This document shows, piece by piece, positions 9,045 through 17,445 of a stretch of 64,000 nt of DNA. A program made the translations under genes and the position numbers. Numbering within the stretch: position 1 is the first letter of the stretch; every line of letters starts with the position of its first letter. This DNA is from Lysobacterales bacterium (GTDB taxonomy: Bacteria > Pseudomonadota > Gammaproteobacteria > Xanthomonadales > Ahniellaceae). The DNA is taken from NCBI GenBank assembly GCA_016703225.1, contig JADJCM010000002.1:620001-684000 (forward strand), read 5' to 3'. The notes beneath the pieces are model-generated. The model ran no database searches and had not been told where the DNA came from. It saw nothing but the letters and a program-made list of their open reading frames with translations.

Positions 9045-9058
9045 ATGACCTGAGTCAA
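9045..9058 (+). promoter_or_regulatory. FNR/ANR-type box upstream of the DGC-UbiT-nadAB operon
   Basis: The sequence ATGACCTGAGTCAA (reverse complement TTGACTCAGGTCAT) is a dyad with 5-4-5 geometry, as in FNR, ANR and DNR sites. A -10-like TGCAAT starts at 9081, 29.5 bp from the box centre, which is the class II activator layout. It is one of five related boxes in the window. Confidence 0.6.
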
Positions 9059-9131
9059 GGCGGCGACCGTGTGCGCTCGCTGCAATGTTGATTCCGGAGG
9101 GCGCGTCGCGCCGCGTTTTGCAGGCTGATCG

Positions 9132-9512
9132 ATGAAATCGAAACCTCCGCTGGTCTACTCGTGCTCGGGCTGTTCGAGCGCGGCGCAGATGGCCAACCAT
9201 CTGGCGTTGCGGCTTGATCGCGACGGGCTGGCCGAGATGTCGTGCATCGCCGGGGTTGGGGGCGGCGTGGCCGCGCTGGTGAAGACCGCGCGGGAAGGGC
9301 GGCCGATCCTCGCGCTTGATGGCTGTGTGCTTGCCTGCACGGCGGCCTGCCTGCAACGCGAAGGCGTGCAGCCGACGCGGCACCTGCTGTTGTCCGAGCA
9401 CGGAGTGAAGAAGCGCAGGCATGCCGACTTCGATGCGGGCGAGGCCGAGCGCCTCTACCAGAACGAAGTTCGCCCGCTGGCGTGGAGGATGTCGATCGAT
9501 GTTGCCCGCTGA
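9132..9512 (+). CDS. DGC-domain putative zinc-binding protein
   Basis: A 126-aa protein of the DGC family (PF08859-like). Visible motifs are the N-terminal YSCSGCSSAAQMAN, the middle CIAGVGG and the later ALDGCVLACTAACL. These cysteine clusters suggest metal binding; no activity is established for the family as I know it. It is the first gene after an FNR-type box. Its last 14 bp overlap the next gene, the chorismate-mutase/UbiT fusion, so a role linked to low-oxygen metabolism is inferred from context alone. Confidence 0.8.
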   Translation: MKSKPPLVYSCSGCSSAAQMANHLALRLDRDGLAEMSCIAGVGGGVAALVKTAREGRPILALDGCVLACTAACLQREGVQPTRHLLLSEHGVKKRRHADFDAGEAERLYQNEVRPLAWRMSIDVAR

Positions 9513-10383
9513 GCCGGACCGGAGCTTGAAGCACATCCGCGGCGGTATCGACCGCGTCGATGATGCGTTCGTCTTGCTGCTGGCGCTGCGCCAGCGTCTG
9601 GTGCGCGCGGCGATGCTGGCCAAGGATGCCGCCGGGCAGCCGCGCCGCGATCCGGGCCGCGAGCTCGCGGTACGCGACCGCGCGCGTCGCCTCGGGGCGT
9701 TGCTTGACCTCGATGCTCCCGCGGTGGATCTGCTGATGGCCGGCGTGGTTGCTTCGGCACAGCGCGCGCAGGGGCTGGTGGCTGACGCCGATCAGTATGC
9801 GGGCGGCGCCGGCGATGCGATGATTGCACCCATGAGTCCGACCTTGAACGAACTGCGCCAATCCGATCTCGACCGCCGCTGGGCCTGGCTGCCGCCGCCC
9901 AAACGCGTCGCTCCGCTGTTCAAGCTGTTGCCGCAGGCGTTGCAGCAGCGCGTGCTCGACGCCGTGGTCGGGCGTGTGCTCGCGACCCCGGTGGCGAGTG
10001 GCTCGCTCGATTTCATGCAGGACCGTCGCCTCGGTCTCGAGGTTTCCGATCTCGGCCTGCGCTGGGTGTTCGTGCTGCGCGACGGCCGCGTGCATGCCGA
10101 GGACGGCGCCGCCGACGCAACCGTGCGCGGTACCGCCACTGACCTGCTGCTGCTTGCCAGCCGCCTCGAAGATGCCGACACGCTGTTCTTCCAGCGTCGG
10201 CTGGTGCTGACCGGCGACACCGAGCTCGGCTTGACCGCGCGCAACCTGCTCGATCGACTCGATTGGGCCGACGTGCCGCTCGGCCTGCGCGTGGTGTTGA
10301 ACCATGGCGCGCGCATCGCACAGTCGGCGCGGCGCAGTTATCGTGAGCGGCATCCGGTCGCAGCCTTGCAACCGAAGAACTGA
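9499..10383 (+). CDS. ubiT: Chorismate-mutase-like domain fused to UbiT (SCP2-family ubiquinone accessory factor)
   Basis: A two-domain protein of 294 aa. Residues about 8-95 resemble an AroQ-type chorismate mutase: IDRVDD start, LLALRQRLVRAAMLAK helix, then RRDPGRE, with the Arg/Lys/Asp/Arg/Glu pattern of the active site. The Gln88-equivalent near SAQRAQ is uncertain. Residues about 110-260 form an SCP2 lipid-binding domain of the UbiT/YhbT type, which in E. coli works with UbiU and UbiV in O2-independent ubiquinone synthesis. Start ATG 9499 has GGAGG upstream and overlaps the DGC gene. Catalytic activity of the mutase half is inferred, not shown. Confidence 0.82.
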   Translation: MLPAEPDRSLKHIRGGIDRVDDAFVLLLALRQRLVRAAMLAKDAAGQPRRDPGRELAVRDRARRLGALLDLDAPAVDLLMAGVVASAQRAQGLVADADQYAGGAGDAMIAPMSPTLNELRQSDLDRRWAWLPPPKRVAPLFKLLPQALQQRVLDAVVGRVLATPVASGSLDFMQDRRLGLEVSDLGLRWVFVLRDGRVHAEDGAADATVRGTATDLLLLASRLEDADTLFFQRRLVLTGDTELGLTARNLLDRLDWADVPLGLRVVLNHGARIAQSARRSYRERHPVAALQPKN

Positions 10384-10395
10384 GGAGCCACCCGC

Positions 10396-11421
10396 ATGAC
10401 CAGCGAACTGGCGGTGAGCACACCGGCCTGGCGTGAAGGCATGGAACACGAATACGCCGACGTCATCGCCAAGCTCGGCGATCGCTTGCCGTGCCTGGAA
10501 TGGCCGTTGCACCTGCCGTGGATCGACGCGATCCGCAAGCTCAAGGCCGAGCGCGGCGCCGCGATCATGGCGCACAGCTACCAGTCGCCCGAGATCTTCC
10601 ATGGCGTCGCCGATGTCACCGGCGACTCGCTGGCGCTGGCCCAGGCCGCGGCCGACTGCGACGCGCCGATCATCGTGCTGTGCGGCGTGCACTTCATGGC
10701 CGAGACGGCGAAGATCCTGGCGCCGGAGCGCATGGTCCTGATCCCCGACCTCGAAGCCGGTTGCTCGCTGGCCAGTTCGATCACCGCCGACGACGTGCGC
10801 GCCTTGCGCGCGCAGCATCCGGGCGTGCCCGTGGTCAGCTATGTCAACACCACCGCTGCGGTGAAGGCGCTGTCCGATGCCTGCTGCACCTCGGCGAACG
10901 CGGTGCAAGTGGTCGAGGCGATGGGCAGCGAGCGCGTGATCTTCCTGCCCGATCGCTTCCTCGGTGCGCACGTGGCGACCCAGACCGATGTCGAACTGAT
11001 CCTCTGGGACGGCGCCTGCGAAGTGCACGAACGCTTCACCGGCCAGCAGGCACGGCAGGCGCGCGAGCAGTTCCATGCCAAGCTGGTGGCGCATCCGGAA
11101 TGCCCGCCGGAGGTGCTGGCCGAAGCCGATTTCGTCGGTTCCACCTCGGCCATGGGTCGCTGGCTGGCGCAGGAGAAGCCGGAGCGCGTCGCGCTGATCA
11201 CCGAGTGTTCGATGGCCGACAACCTGCGCACGCAGTTCCCGCGCATCGACTTCGTCGCGCCGTGCAACCTCTGCCCGCACATGAAGCGCATCACGCTGCC
11301 GAATATCCACGCCTGCCTGGCCAAGCTGAAGTATGAAGTGACCGTGCCCGAAGACGTGGCCGCAGGCGCGCGCCGCGCGCTGCAACGCATGCTTGAGGTC
11401 GGTCGGCGCGAGCGCGTGTGA
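10396..11421 (+). CDS. nadA: Quinolinate synthase A
   Basis: NadA, 341 aa. This [4Fe-4S] enzyme condenses iminoaspartate with dihydroxyacetone phosphate to quinolinate. The cluster cysteines are visible in LEAGCSLA/VLCG, DACCTSANA and APCNLCPHM, together with the AHSYQSPEI substrate loop. It starts 12 bp after the UbiT fusion with a GGAG ribosome site, so it appears to be in the same operon. Its stop overlaps the GTG of nadB. Confidence 0.96.
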   Translation: MTSELAVSTPAWREGMEHEYADVIAKLGDRLPCLEWPLHLPWIDAIRKLKAERGAAIMAHSYQSPEIFHGVADVTGDSLALAQAAADCDAPIIVLCGVHFMAETAKILAPERMVLIPDLEAGCSLASSITADDVRALRAQHPGVPVVSYVNTTAAVKALSDACCTSANAVQVVEAMGSERVIFLPDRFLGAHVATQTDVELILWDGACEVHERFTGQQARQAREQFHAKLVAHPECPPEVLAEADFVGSTSAMGRWLAQEKPERVALITECSMADNLRTQFPRIDFVAPCNLCPHMKRITLPNIHACLAKLKYEVTVPEDVAAGARRALQRMLEVGRRERV

Positions 11422-12887
11422 ACGCACCGCTGATCATCGTTGGTGCCGGCATCGCCGGCCTGAGTGCCGCGCTGGCCGCAGCGCCGCGACCAGTGTTGCT
11501 GCTGAACCGATCACCGCCGGTACGCGACGGCGCGAGCGATGCCGCGACCGCGCTCGCGCAGGGCGGCATCGCCTCCGCACTCGCCGCCGGCGACAACGCC
11601 GACGCGCACATCGCCGATACGCTCACGGCGGGCGCGCAGCACAACGAGCGATCCGCGGTCGAGTACTTGTGCACGCAGGGTCCCGGCGCGATCGAATGGC
11701 TGCAGCAGCAGGGCGTCGAGTTCGACCGCGATGCTTCCGGTGTGCTGGCGCTCGGTCGCGAGGGTGGACACGGTTGCGCGCGCATCGTGCACGCTGGCGG
11801 CGACGCCAGCGGTGCGCGCGTGCTGGCGGCATTGACGCGACGCGTGCAGGCGGCGCGGCATGTGCGTTGGCGCAGCGGTGTCGAAGTGAATGCGCTGCTG
11901 CTGCGCGGCGATGCCGTGGCCGGCGTGCGCGTGCGCAGTTCCGGCGGTCGCGAACAATTTTTCACCGCATCCGCGGTGCTGCTCGCGACCGGCGGCATCG
12001 GCGGCCTGTTTGCCGCGACCACCAACCCGGAGTCGGCGCAAGGTCGTGGACTGGCACTGGCGCTGGCGGCGCATGCGCCGATGCGCGATCTCGAGTTCGT
12101 GCAGTTCCATCCGACTGCGCTGGCGGTGCAAAGCGGTGTGCGCCTGCCGCTGCTGACCGAGGCCCTGCGCGGTGCCGGCGCAGTACTGCGCGACGGCGCC
12201 GGGGTCGCGCTCATGCAAGGCGTGCACGCGCTTGCCGACCTGGCGCCGCGCGACATCGTCGCGCGTTGCGTGTTCGCGGCGCTGCAATCCGGGCGCGGCG
12301 CCTTCCTGCACTGCGAACACCTTGGGCTCGATTGGGAACACGCGTTCCCGACCGTGCTCGCGCAATGCCAGGCGCACGGGTTCGATCCGCGCACGCAGCC
12401 GCTGCCGGTGCAGCCGGCGGCGCACTTCCACATGGGCGGCATCGCCGTCGATCTCGATGGGCGCAGCAGCGTTCCGGGGCTCTATGCGGTCGGTGAAGTC
12501 GCGTGCAACGGCCTGCATGGCGCCAACCGACTGGCCAGCAATTCGCTGCTCGAAGGTGTGGTCTATGGCCGTCGCGTCGGCGCGCACGCGGCGCAGACCG
12601 CTACCGATCCACTGCGTCGACGCACGCTGTGGATCGCCGACCCCGGCCCCGCACTCGAATCCGAAGCGCTGGCCCGCTTGCGTCACTGCGTCAGCGACGC
12701 GCTCGGCCCGCTGCGTGCGCGCCAGCGCATCAATGCCGCACGCGAGTTCCTGAGCGGCGACGCGAACCTCGCCGCCAGCGCCCAGGGCAAGGTCGCACTG
12801 GCCATGCTGGAAGCCGCAGCGGTCCGCCGGGAAAGTCTGGGCGCGCATCACTGGGAAGTGGATGCGGCGATCAGCGCGGGAGCTTGA
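11418..12887 (+). CDS. nadB: L-aspartate oxidase
   Basis: NadB, 489 aa. This FAD enzyme oxidises L-aspartate to iminoaspartate for NadA. The dinucleotide fold GAGIAGLSAAL is at the N-terminus. It has ALAQGGIA, the EFVQFHPTAL active-site segment and the HMGGIAVDLDGRSSVPGLYAVGE FAD motif. The start is GTG in a 4-bp GTGA overlap with nadA. NadB can use fumarate instead of oxygen, which fits an operon that looks oxygen-regulated. Confidence 0.95.
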   Translation: MNAPLIIVGAGIAGLSAALAAAPRPVLLLNRSPPVRDGASDAATALAQGGIASALAAGDNADAHIADTLTAGAQHNERSAVEYLCTQGPGAIEWLQQQGVEFDRDASGVLALGREGGHGCARIVHAGGDASGARVLAALTRRVQAARHVRWRSGVEVNALLLRGDAVAGVRVRSSGGREQFFTASAVLLATGGIGGLFAATTNPESAQGRGLALALAAHAPMRDLEFVQFHPTALAVQSGVRLPLLTEALRGAGAVLRDGAGVALMQGVHALADLAPRDIVARCVFAALQSGRGAFLHCEHLGLDWEHAFPTVLAQCQAHGFDPRTQPLPVQPAAHFHMGGIAVDLDGRSSVPGLYAVGEVACNGLHGANRLASNSLLEGVVYGRRVGAHAAQTATDPLRRRTLWIADPGPALESEALARLRHCVSDALGPLRARQRINAAREFLSGDANLAASAQGKVALAMLEAAAVRRESLGAHHWEVDAAISAGA

Positions 12888-12923
12888 GCGCACCGTAGCG
12901 GAAGCGCACGTGCAGGAGAGCGA

Positions 12924-13349
12924 TCAGCCGAGGATGCGCATGCCCGATACGGCAGCGAAGTCGCGGTCGTGCGTGACCAGTGCGTCGGCATTGATCGCCA
13001 GCGCGCTGGCAAGCTGGATGGCATCGGGCAGCTTCAGCCGATAGCGGCCACGCAGGCGCGCCGCGCTTTCGGCGATGTCGAAGTCGAAGTCGACCACTTG
13101 CCAGGTTTCCAGCGTCTGCCGGTAGCGCCGGGCCAGTGCCTCGGCGCCGTTCTTCAGTGGTCCGGCCAGTACCTCGGCGAGGGTGATCGGCGTCACCGCG
13201 AATACCACTTCGCCATTGCCGTGGCGTTCGAACAGTCGCGCGAAGTGCGGTGCGAAGCGTTTGTGCCCTTCCAGCATGTAGATGATGGGCGCACTGTCGA
13301 TCAGCAACAGAGCGCCCGTTGCGAGACGGTCCGCGTCTAGCGTTTCCAT
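12924..13349 (-). CDS. PIN-domain toxin (VapC-like)
   Basis: A PIN-fold ribonuclease toxin, about 141 aa from ATG 13349. The acidic residues expected for metal binding are visible: Asp in LLIDSAPI, Glu in ITLAEVL, Asp in LKLPDAIQLASAL and Asp in LVTHDRDF. The start lies 13 bp inside the 3' end of the upstream antitoxin gene, the usual coupled arrangement of a type II module. RNA target unknown. Confidence 0.85.
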   Translation of the reverse strand: METLDADRLATGALLLIDSAPIIYMLEGHKRFAPHFARLFERHGNGEVVFAVTPITLAEVLAGPLKNGAEALARRYRQTLETWQVVDFDFDIAESAARLRGRYRLKLPDAIQLASALAINADALVTHDRDFAAVSGMRILG

Positions 13350-13597
13350 TCGTCGCGCAACTGGTCGATGGACTTCTCGCTGTCGCGGCCCCACAACGCG
13401 CGCCCGCTGCCGGCGAGCGGCTGCAACGAAGCCTGTCGCTGCTGCTTGAGCGTGGCCACCGGAACCACTGCGGCGACGTCGCGGCCATGCCGGGTGATCA
13501 CGGTGGTGTGGCCCGCCGCGGCCGCGGCGAGGATCGCCGGCAGTTGCTGCCGCGCAGCTTCGGCGCCCTTGCGGCTTGGCTTCGATCGGACGTTCAT
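13337..13597 (-). CDS. Phd/YefM-family antitoxin
   Basis: An 86-aa antitoxin with a Phd-like N-terminal DNA-binding region (ARQQLPAILAAAAAGHTTVITRHGRDVAAVVPV) and a toxin-binding tail. It precedes and overlaps the PIN toxin gene. ATG 13597 has no ribosome site; a consensus-like promoter places transcription start at or next to the ATG, so translation may be leaderless. Confidence 0.85.
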   Translation of the reverse strand: MNVRSKPSRKGAEAARQQLPAILAAAAAGHTTVITRHGRDVAAVVPVATLKQQRQASLQPLAGSGRALWGRDSEKSIDQLRDEWKR

Positions 13598-13603
13598 GAG
13601 CAG

Positions 13604-13632
13604 ACTGTACGGAGCGTACGGAACTGCGTCAA
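13604..13632 (-). promoter_or_regulatory. Promoter with embedded operator for the Phd/PIN module
   Basis: On the minus strand TTGACG (13632-13627) and TACAGT (13609-13604) are 17 bp apart, and the ATG follows the -10 by only 6 nt. A perfect 5-3-5 palindrome, GTACG-GAG-CGTAC (13607-13619), overlaps the -10 and spacer, as expected of an autorepressed antitoxin promoter. Confidence 0.65.
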
Positions 13633-13793
13633 GCCGACCCCTTTGCCGACTTTCCACCGCGCCGCGCCCGCAAGTACTGCGTTCAGCAACCGGCTTGCCA
13701 TCAGGCGGGGTGGCGATCAATCCGGGTGTTGCCTGCGCGCGCCTTGACTCTTTCGCCAAATGGCGGAAGATTCACGTGCAAATGGAGGAAGCG

Positions 13794-14258
13794 ATGAAGT
13801 ACGCGCACAAAAAGCCCGCAGCCAGCGCCGTGGCCGAGCCGAAACTCGCGAGCCCCTATCTGCGCATGGGCCAGATGGTCGGTCGCAAGCTCGAGACCGA
13901 GGCGGATGTATTGCTGGCGGTGCGCAAGGGGCTGTCGGCGCGCGCGGCGGTCGGATTCGCCGAAGGGCGCGCGGTCGACCCGAAGCTGATTGCGCCGGAA
14001 AGCACATTGCGGCGGCGGGTCGAAAACAACCAGCTGCTGACGGTCGACGAATCGGAACGGATGATGCGGCTGGCTCGCATCAGCTCGCGTGCGGAAGGTC
14101 TGTTCGGCGATCAGGCCAAGGCGCGGGTGTGGCTGCTGACGCCGAAAGCGCTCGTCTCTGGCGAGCCGCCGATCTCGCCGCTGGAACTGGCCATCACCGA
14201 ATCCGGTGCGCGCATCGTCGAATCCACGTTGCTGCGCGCCGAGCACGGCATGCCCTGA
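13794..14258 (+). CDS. Xre/MbcA/ParS-type antitoxin (DUF2384)
   Basis: A 154-aa antitoxin of the Xre/MbcA/ParS family. The C-terminal DUF2384-like toxin-binding domain is recognisable from RLARISSRAEGLFGDQAKARVWL and the following PLELAITESGARIVE. The N-terminal part carries the HTH. Start ATG 13794 is preceded by GGAGG at 5-6 nt. Its TGA overlaps the ATG of the RES toxin (TGATG). Confidence 0.88.
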   Translation: MKYAHKKPAASAVAEPKLASPYLRMGQMVGRKLETEADVLLAVRKGLSARAAVGFAEGRAVDPKLIAPESTLRRRVENNQLLTVDESERMMRLARISSRAEGLFGDQAKARVWLLTPKALVSGEPPISPLELAITESGARIVESTLLRAEHGMP

Positions 14259-14704
14259 TGCGACTTTGGCGCATCTCGCGCTACCGCGGCTTGAGCGGCG
14301 AGGGCGGTCTGCATGCCGACAGTCGCTGGCACCACGCGCCGCGCCACGTGTTGTTCGCAGCCGAGCACCCCGCGCTTGCGATGCTGGAAGTGCTGGCGCA
14401 CCTGCAGATCGATCTCGCGCAGATGCCGACTACGCTGCGCCTGTTCGCCATCGACCTGAAACCGCGCGCATCGATCTCACTCGCGCCCGAGTTGCCGAGC
14501 GGCTGGCAAGCCAACCTCCCGACCACCCAGGCCCTCGGCAATGCCTGGCTCGACGCCTCGAAGTCGCTGCTGCTCAAGATCCCCTCGGCCATCCTGCCGC
14601 ATGCCAGCAACTACGCGATCAACCCGCGCCACAAGCAAGCGCTCACCCACCTGAAGGAACTCGACCAAGGCCCGCTCTGGATCGACCCGCGCTTGGGTCG
14701 ATAG
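14258..14704 (+). CDS. RES-domain toxin
   Basis: A 148-aa RES-family toxin, an NAD+-degrading ADP-ribosyltransferase-fold enzyme. The N-terminal RISRYRGLSGEGG, the following RW, the FAAEHPALAMLEVLAHL helix with its conserved Glu, and the later LGNAWLDASKSLLLKIPSAI match the family. It is coupled to the preceding Xre antitoxin by a one-base overlap. Confidence 0.88.
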   Translation: MRLWRISRYRGLSGEGGLHADSRWHHAPRHVLFAAEHPALAMLEVLAHLQIDLAQMPTTLRLFAIDLKPRASISLAPELPSGWQANLPTTQALGNAWLDASKSLLLKIPSAILPHASNYAINPRHKQALTHLKELDQGPLWIDPRLGR

Positions 14705-14764
14705 CGGGCTCGACACACCCGCCCATACGCCCCCGCACGCTACGGCTGCGTATGGTGAGCGGAG

Positions 14765-14778
14765 TTGATGCGTGTCAG
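14765..14778 (+). promoter_or_regulatory. FNR/ANR-type box upstream of fabAB
   Basis: TTGATGCGTGTCAG, with 5-4-5 geometry, is centred 61 bp before the fabA ATG. A -10-like TACACT starts at 14800, about 29 bp from the box centre. One of five similar boxes in the window. Confidence 0.55.
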
Positions 14779-14832
14779 CGAAGCGGTGCCGGCAGCGGGT
14801 ACACTGCTCCTTTCCGTCGCGGGGCCGGTCTC

Positions 14833-15348
14833 ATGCAACTTCCTTCTTCGCTCTCGTTCGAGCAGCTGATCGCGTGCGCGCGTGGTGATTTTTTCGGGCC
14901 CGGCAATGCCAAGCTGCCGGCGCCGCCGATGTTGATGTTCGATCGCATCACCGAGATCGCGCAGAGCGCGGGGCGCTATGGCAAGGGCATCGTGCGCGCG
15001 GCGCTCGACGTCAAGCCGGACCTGTGGTTCTTCAACTGCCACTTCAAGGACGATCCGGTGATGCCGGGTTGCCTCGGGCTCGATGCCTTGTGGCAGCTCA
15101 CCGGATTCTTCCTGTCCTGGCAGGGCCTGCCTGGTCGCGGTCGCGCGCTCGGAGTCGGCAACGTCAAGTTCACCGGGCAGGTGTTGCCGGATGCGCAGAT
15201 CGTCACCTACGAGATCGACGTGCGCCGGGTGATGCAGCAGAAGCTGGCGATGATCATCGCCGACGGTCGCATGCTCGTCGATGGTCGCGAGATCTACGTT
15301 GCCAACGACCTGCGCGTTGGCTTGTTCACCTCGACCGACGGTTTCTGA
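14833..15348 (+). CDS. fabA: 3-hydroxydecanoyl-ACP dehydratase/isomerase
   Basis: FabA, 171 aa, full length. It introduces the cis double bond in O2-independent unsaturated fatty-acid synthesis. The catalytic His is in FNCHFKDDPVMPGCLGLDALWQ, which also holds the catalytic Asp. The stop overlaps the fabB start (TGATG), so the pair is translationally coupled. Confidence 0.96.
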   Translation: MQLPSSLSFEQLIACARGDFFGPGNAKLPAPPMLMFDRITEIAQSAGRYGKGIVRAALDVKPDLWFFNCHFKDDPVMPGCLGLDALWQLTGFFLSWQGLPGRGRALGVGNVKFTGQVLPDAQIVTYEIDVRRVMQQKLAMIIADGRMLVDGREIYVANDLRVGLFTSTDGF

Positions 15349-16559
15349 TGCGGCGCGTCGCGATCACCGGCATGGGCATCGTCTCGTGCCTTGGCAATAC
15401 GTTGGACGCGGTGTCGAGTTCGCTGCGCGAAGGTCGCAGCGGCATCCGCGCCTTGCCCGAATCCGCCGAGCGCGGCCTGCGCAGCCAGATTGGCGGCGCC
15501 TGCGACATCGATCTAGACGCCGCCATCGATCGCAAGCAGAAGCGTTTCATGGGTGATGCCGCGGCCTACGCGCACGTCGCCATGCGCGATGCGATCGCCG
15601 ACGCCGGACTGGCGCCGGAACACGTCAGCAACGTCCGCAGCGGGTTGATCGCCGGTTCCGGTGGCGGCTCGGCCGAGTGGCAGATCGAAGCCGCCGACCT
15701 GCTGCGCAACCGTGGCGTGCGCAAGGTTGGTCCGTACATGGTGCCGCGTTCGATGGCCTCCACGGTGTCGGCCACGCTCGCCACCGCGTATGCGATCAAG
15801 GGCGTCAGCTATTCGATCGCGGCCGCGTGCGCGACCTCGGCGCATTGCATCGGCGCCGCCGCCGACCTGATCCGCAGCGGGCGCCAGGACCTGATGTTCG
15901 CCGGTGGCGGCGAGGAACTGCACTGGGGACTGACGCTGCAGTTCGACGCCATGGGCGCGCTCTCGACCAAGCGCAATGACGATCCCGCGCATGCCTCGCG
16001 CCCGTATGACGCCGACCGCGATGGCTTCGTCATCGCCGGCGGTGGCGGCATGCTGGTGCTGGAAAATTGGGACCATGCCGTCGCGCGTGGCGTCCGCATC
16101 CATGCCGAGCTCGTCGGCTATGGCGTCACCTCCGATGGCGCCGACATGGTCGCGCCTAGCGGCGAAGGCGCGGTGCGCTGCATGCAGATGGCGCTGCAGG
16201 GCGTGTCGGCGCCGATTGATTACCTGAACACGCACGGCACCTCGACGCCGCTCGGCGACATCGTCGAACTGGAGGCGGTTCGCCAGGCCTTCGGCGCGCG
16301 CGTGCCGCCACTGTCCTCGACCAAGGCGCTGTCCGGCCATTCGCTCGGCGCCGCCAGCGTGCACGAGGCGATCTATTGCCTGCTGATGATGCGCGACGGT
16401 TTCATGGCCGCATCGGCCAACATCGACACGCTCGATGAGCGCGCCGTGGGCATGCCGATCCTGCGCGAGCGCGTCGATTGCCGGCTGGATACGGTGATGT
16501 CGAACAGCTTCGGCTTCGGCGGCACCAACGCCACCCTGGTGTTCGCGCGCGCGCGCTGA
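15348..16559 (+). CDS. fabB: 3-oxoacyl-ACP synthase I
   Basis: FabB/KAS I, 403 aa. It elongates the cis-3-decenoyl intermediate made by FabA. The Cys-His-His triad is visible: AAACATSAHC, NTHGTSTPLGD and LSGHSLGAAS. The Gly-rich SNSFGFGGTNATL motif is at the C-terminus. It converges with ubiV with no gap between stop codons. Confidence 0.96.
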   Translation: MRRVAITGMGIVSCLGNTLDAVSSSLREGRSGIRALPESAERGLRSQIGGACDIDLDAAIDRKQKRFMGDAAAYAHVAMRDAIADAGLAPEHVSNVRSGLIAGSGGGSAEWQIEAADLLRNRGVRKVGPYMVPRSMASTVSATLATAYAIKGVSYSIAAACATSAHCIGAAADLIRSGRQDLMFAGGGEELHWGLTLQFDAMGALSTKRNDDPAHASRPYDADRDGFVIAGGGGMLVLENWDHAVARGVRIHAELVGYGVTSDGADMVAPSGEGAVRCMQMALQGVSAPIDYLNTHGTSTPLGDIVELEAVRQAFGARVPPLSSTKALSGHSLGAASVHEAIYCLLMMRDGFMAASANIDTLDERAVGMPILRERVDCRLDTVMSNSFGFGGTNATLVFARAR

Positions 16560-17444
16560 TCAGGCCGGCTGCAGCGGCAGTCCGGCCTTGCCGGGTTCGG
16601 CGCGCCAGTAGCCATTGCTCGCACCGACGCGCGCCACCGCCTGTGTGCCATCGAGTGCGGCACGAAAGCGCGCGACGACCTCGTGCATGCCCTCGTGCTG
16701 CGGATACAGGCGCAGGGCATCGACACCGAGTTCGCGCAGCTCCGCGATTTCCGGGGCGAGGTCGGTGATTTCGTCGCCCTGCACCTGGATGCCGTTGATG
16801 CGCAGGAAGCGCTGGCCTTCGCGCGTCGCCAGTGGCAGACCATCGGGATGCTCGATGCAGCGGAAGCCGCAGTCGTCCTTGGCGATGTCGAGCGCACGCG
16901 CGGTGAAACAACGCGCCGAGAACGCCAGCGGCAAGCGGCCCCAGGCGATCACTTCGAGCTCGGGCATGGCGTGGCCGAGTTCCGCCATCGCCGTGCGCAG
17001 TTCGGCCAGCAGCGCCTGACCTTGTTCGACGCCGGGCACCCAGCGGCGCAAGCCATCTTCGATCAGCAGCGACAGCGCCTGCGCGTTGTAGATGTTCAGC
17101 GTCGGCCCGGCGACAAACGGGATGCCGCGCTGGCGGCAGTACTGCACCGCGCTCAAGTCATTGGCCTCGACCAGAAAGCGCCCGTTTTCGACGATGCGGC
17201 GCAGCGCGCCGAGTTCGGATTCGGCTTCGATCAAGGCGAGTGTCGACAGCACGATCTGCTTGCCGCTGCCGGCCAGTTCCTCGGCCAGCGCGATCCAGTC
17301 GCGCGTGCCGAGTTCGCGGCGCTTGCTGCACACGGTCTCGCCGAGATGGATGCGATCCAGCGGCCACTGCGCGGCTTCGCGGTAGAACGCGAGCGTGCGT
17401 TCGCGCGGCCAGAAATACTGCGTCGGTCCGAGGCTCAGTTGCAT
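16560..17444 (-). CDS. ubiV: O2-independent ubiquinone hydroxylation factor UbiV
   Basis: Peptidase-U32-fold UbiV (YhbV), 294 aa. With UbiU it forms a [4Fe-4S] heterodimer needed for the ring hydroxylations of ubiquinone without oxygen. Four candidate cluster cysteines are visible: one in HLGETVCSKRREL and three in the segment ARCFTARALDIAKDDCGFRC. It is separated from ubiU by a single base, so they are one operon. UbiT is encoded at about 9.5 kb. Confidence 0.93.
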   Translation of the reverse strand: MQLSLGPTQYFWPRERTLAFYREAAQWPLDRIHLGETVCSKRRELGTRDWIALAEELAGSGKQIVLSTLALIEAESELGALRRIVENGRFLVEANDLSAVQYCRQRGIPFVAGPTLNIYNAQALSLLIEDGLRRWVPGVEQGQALLAELRTAMAELGHAMPELEVIAWGRLPLAFSARCFTARALDIAKDDCGFRCIEHPDGLPLATREGQRFLRINGIQVQGDEITDLAPEIAELRELGVDALRLYPQHEGMHEVVARFRAALDGTQAVARVGASNGYWRAEPGKAGLPLQPA

Positions 17445-17445
17445 G

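Noticed and set aside
6335..9085. A 916-codon minus-strand frame
   Set aside because: Only its last ~340 codons are kdsD; the rest is antisense to murA and shows no domain.
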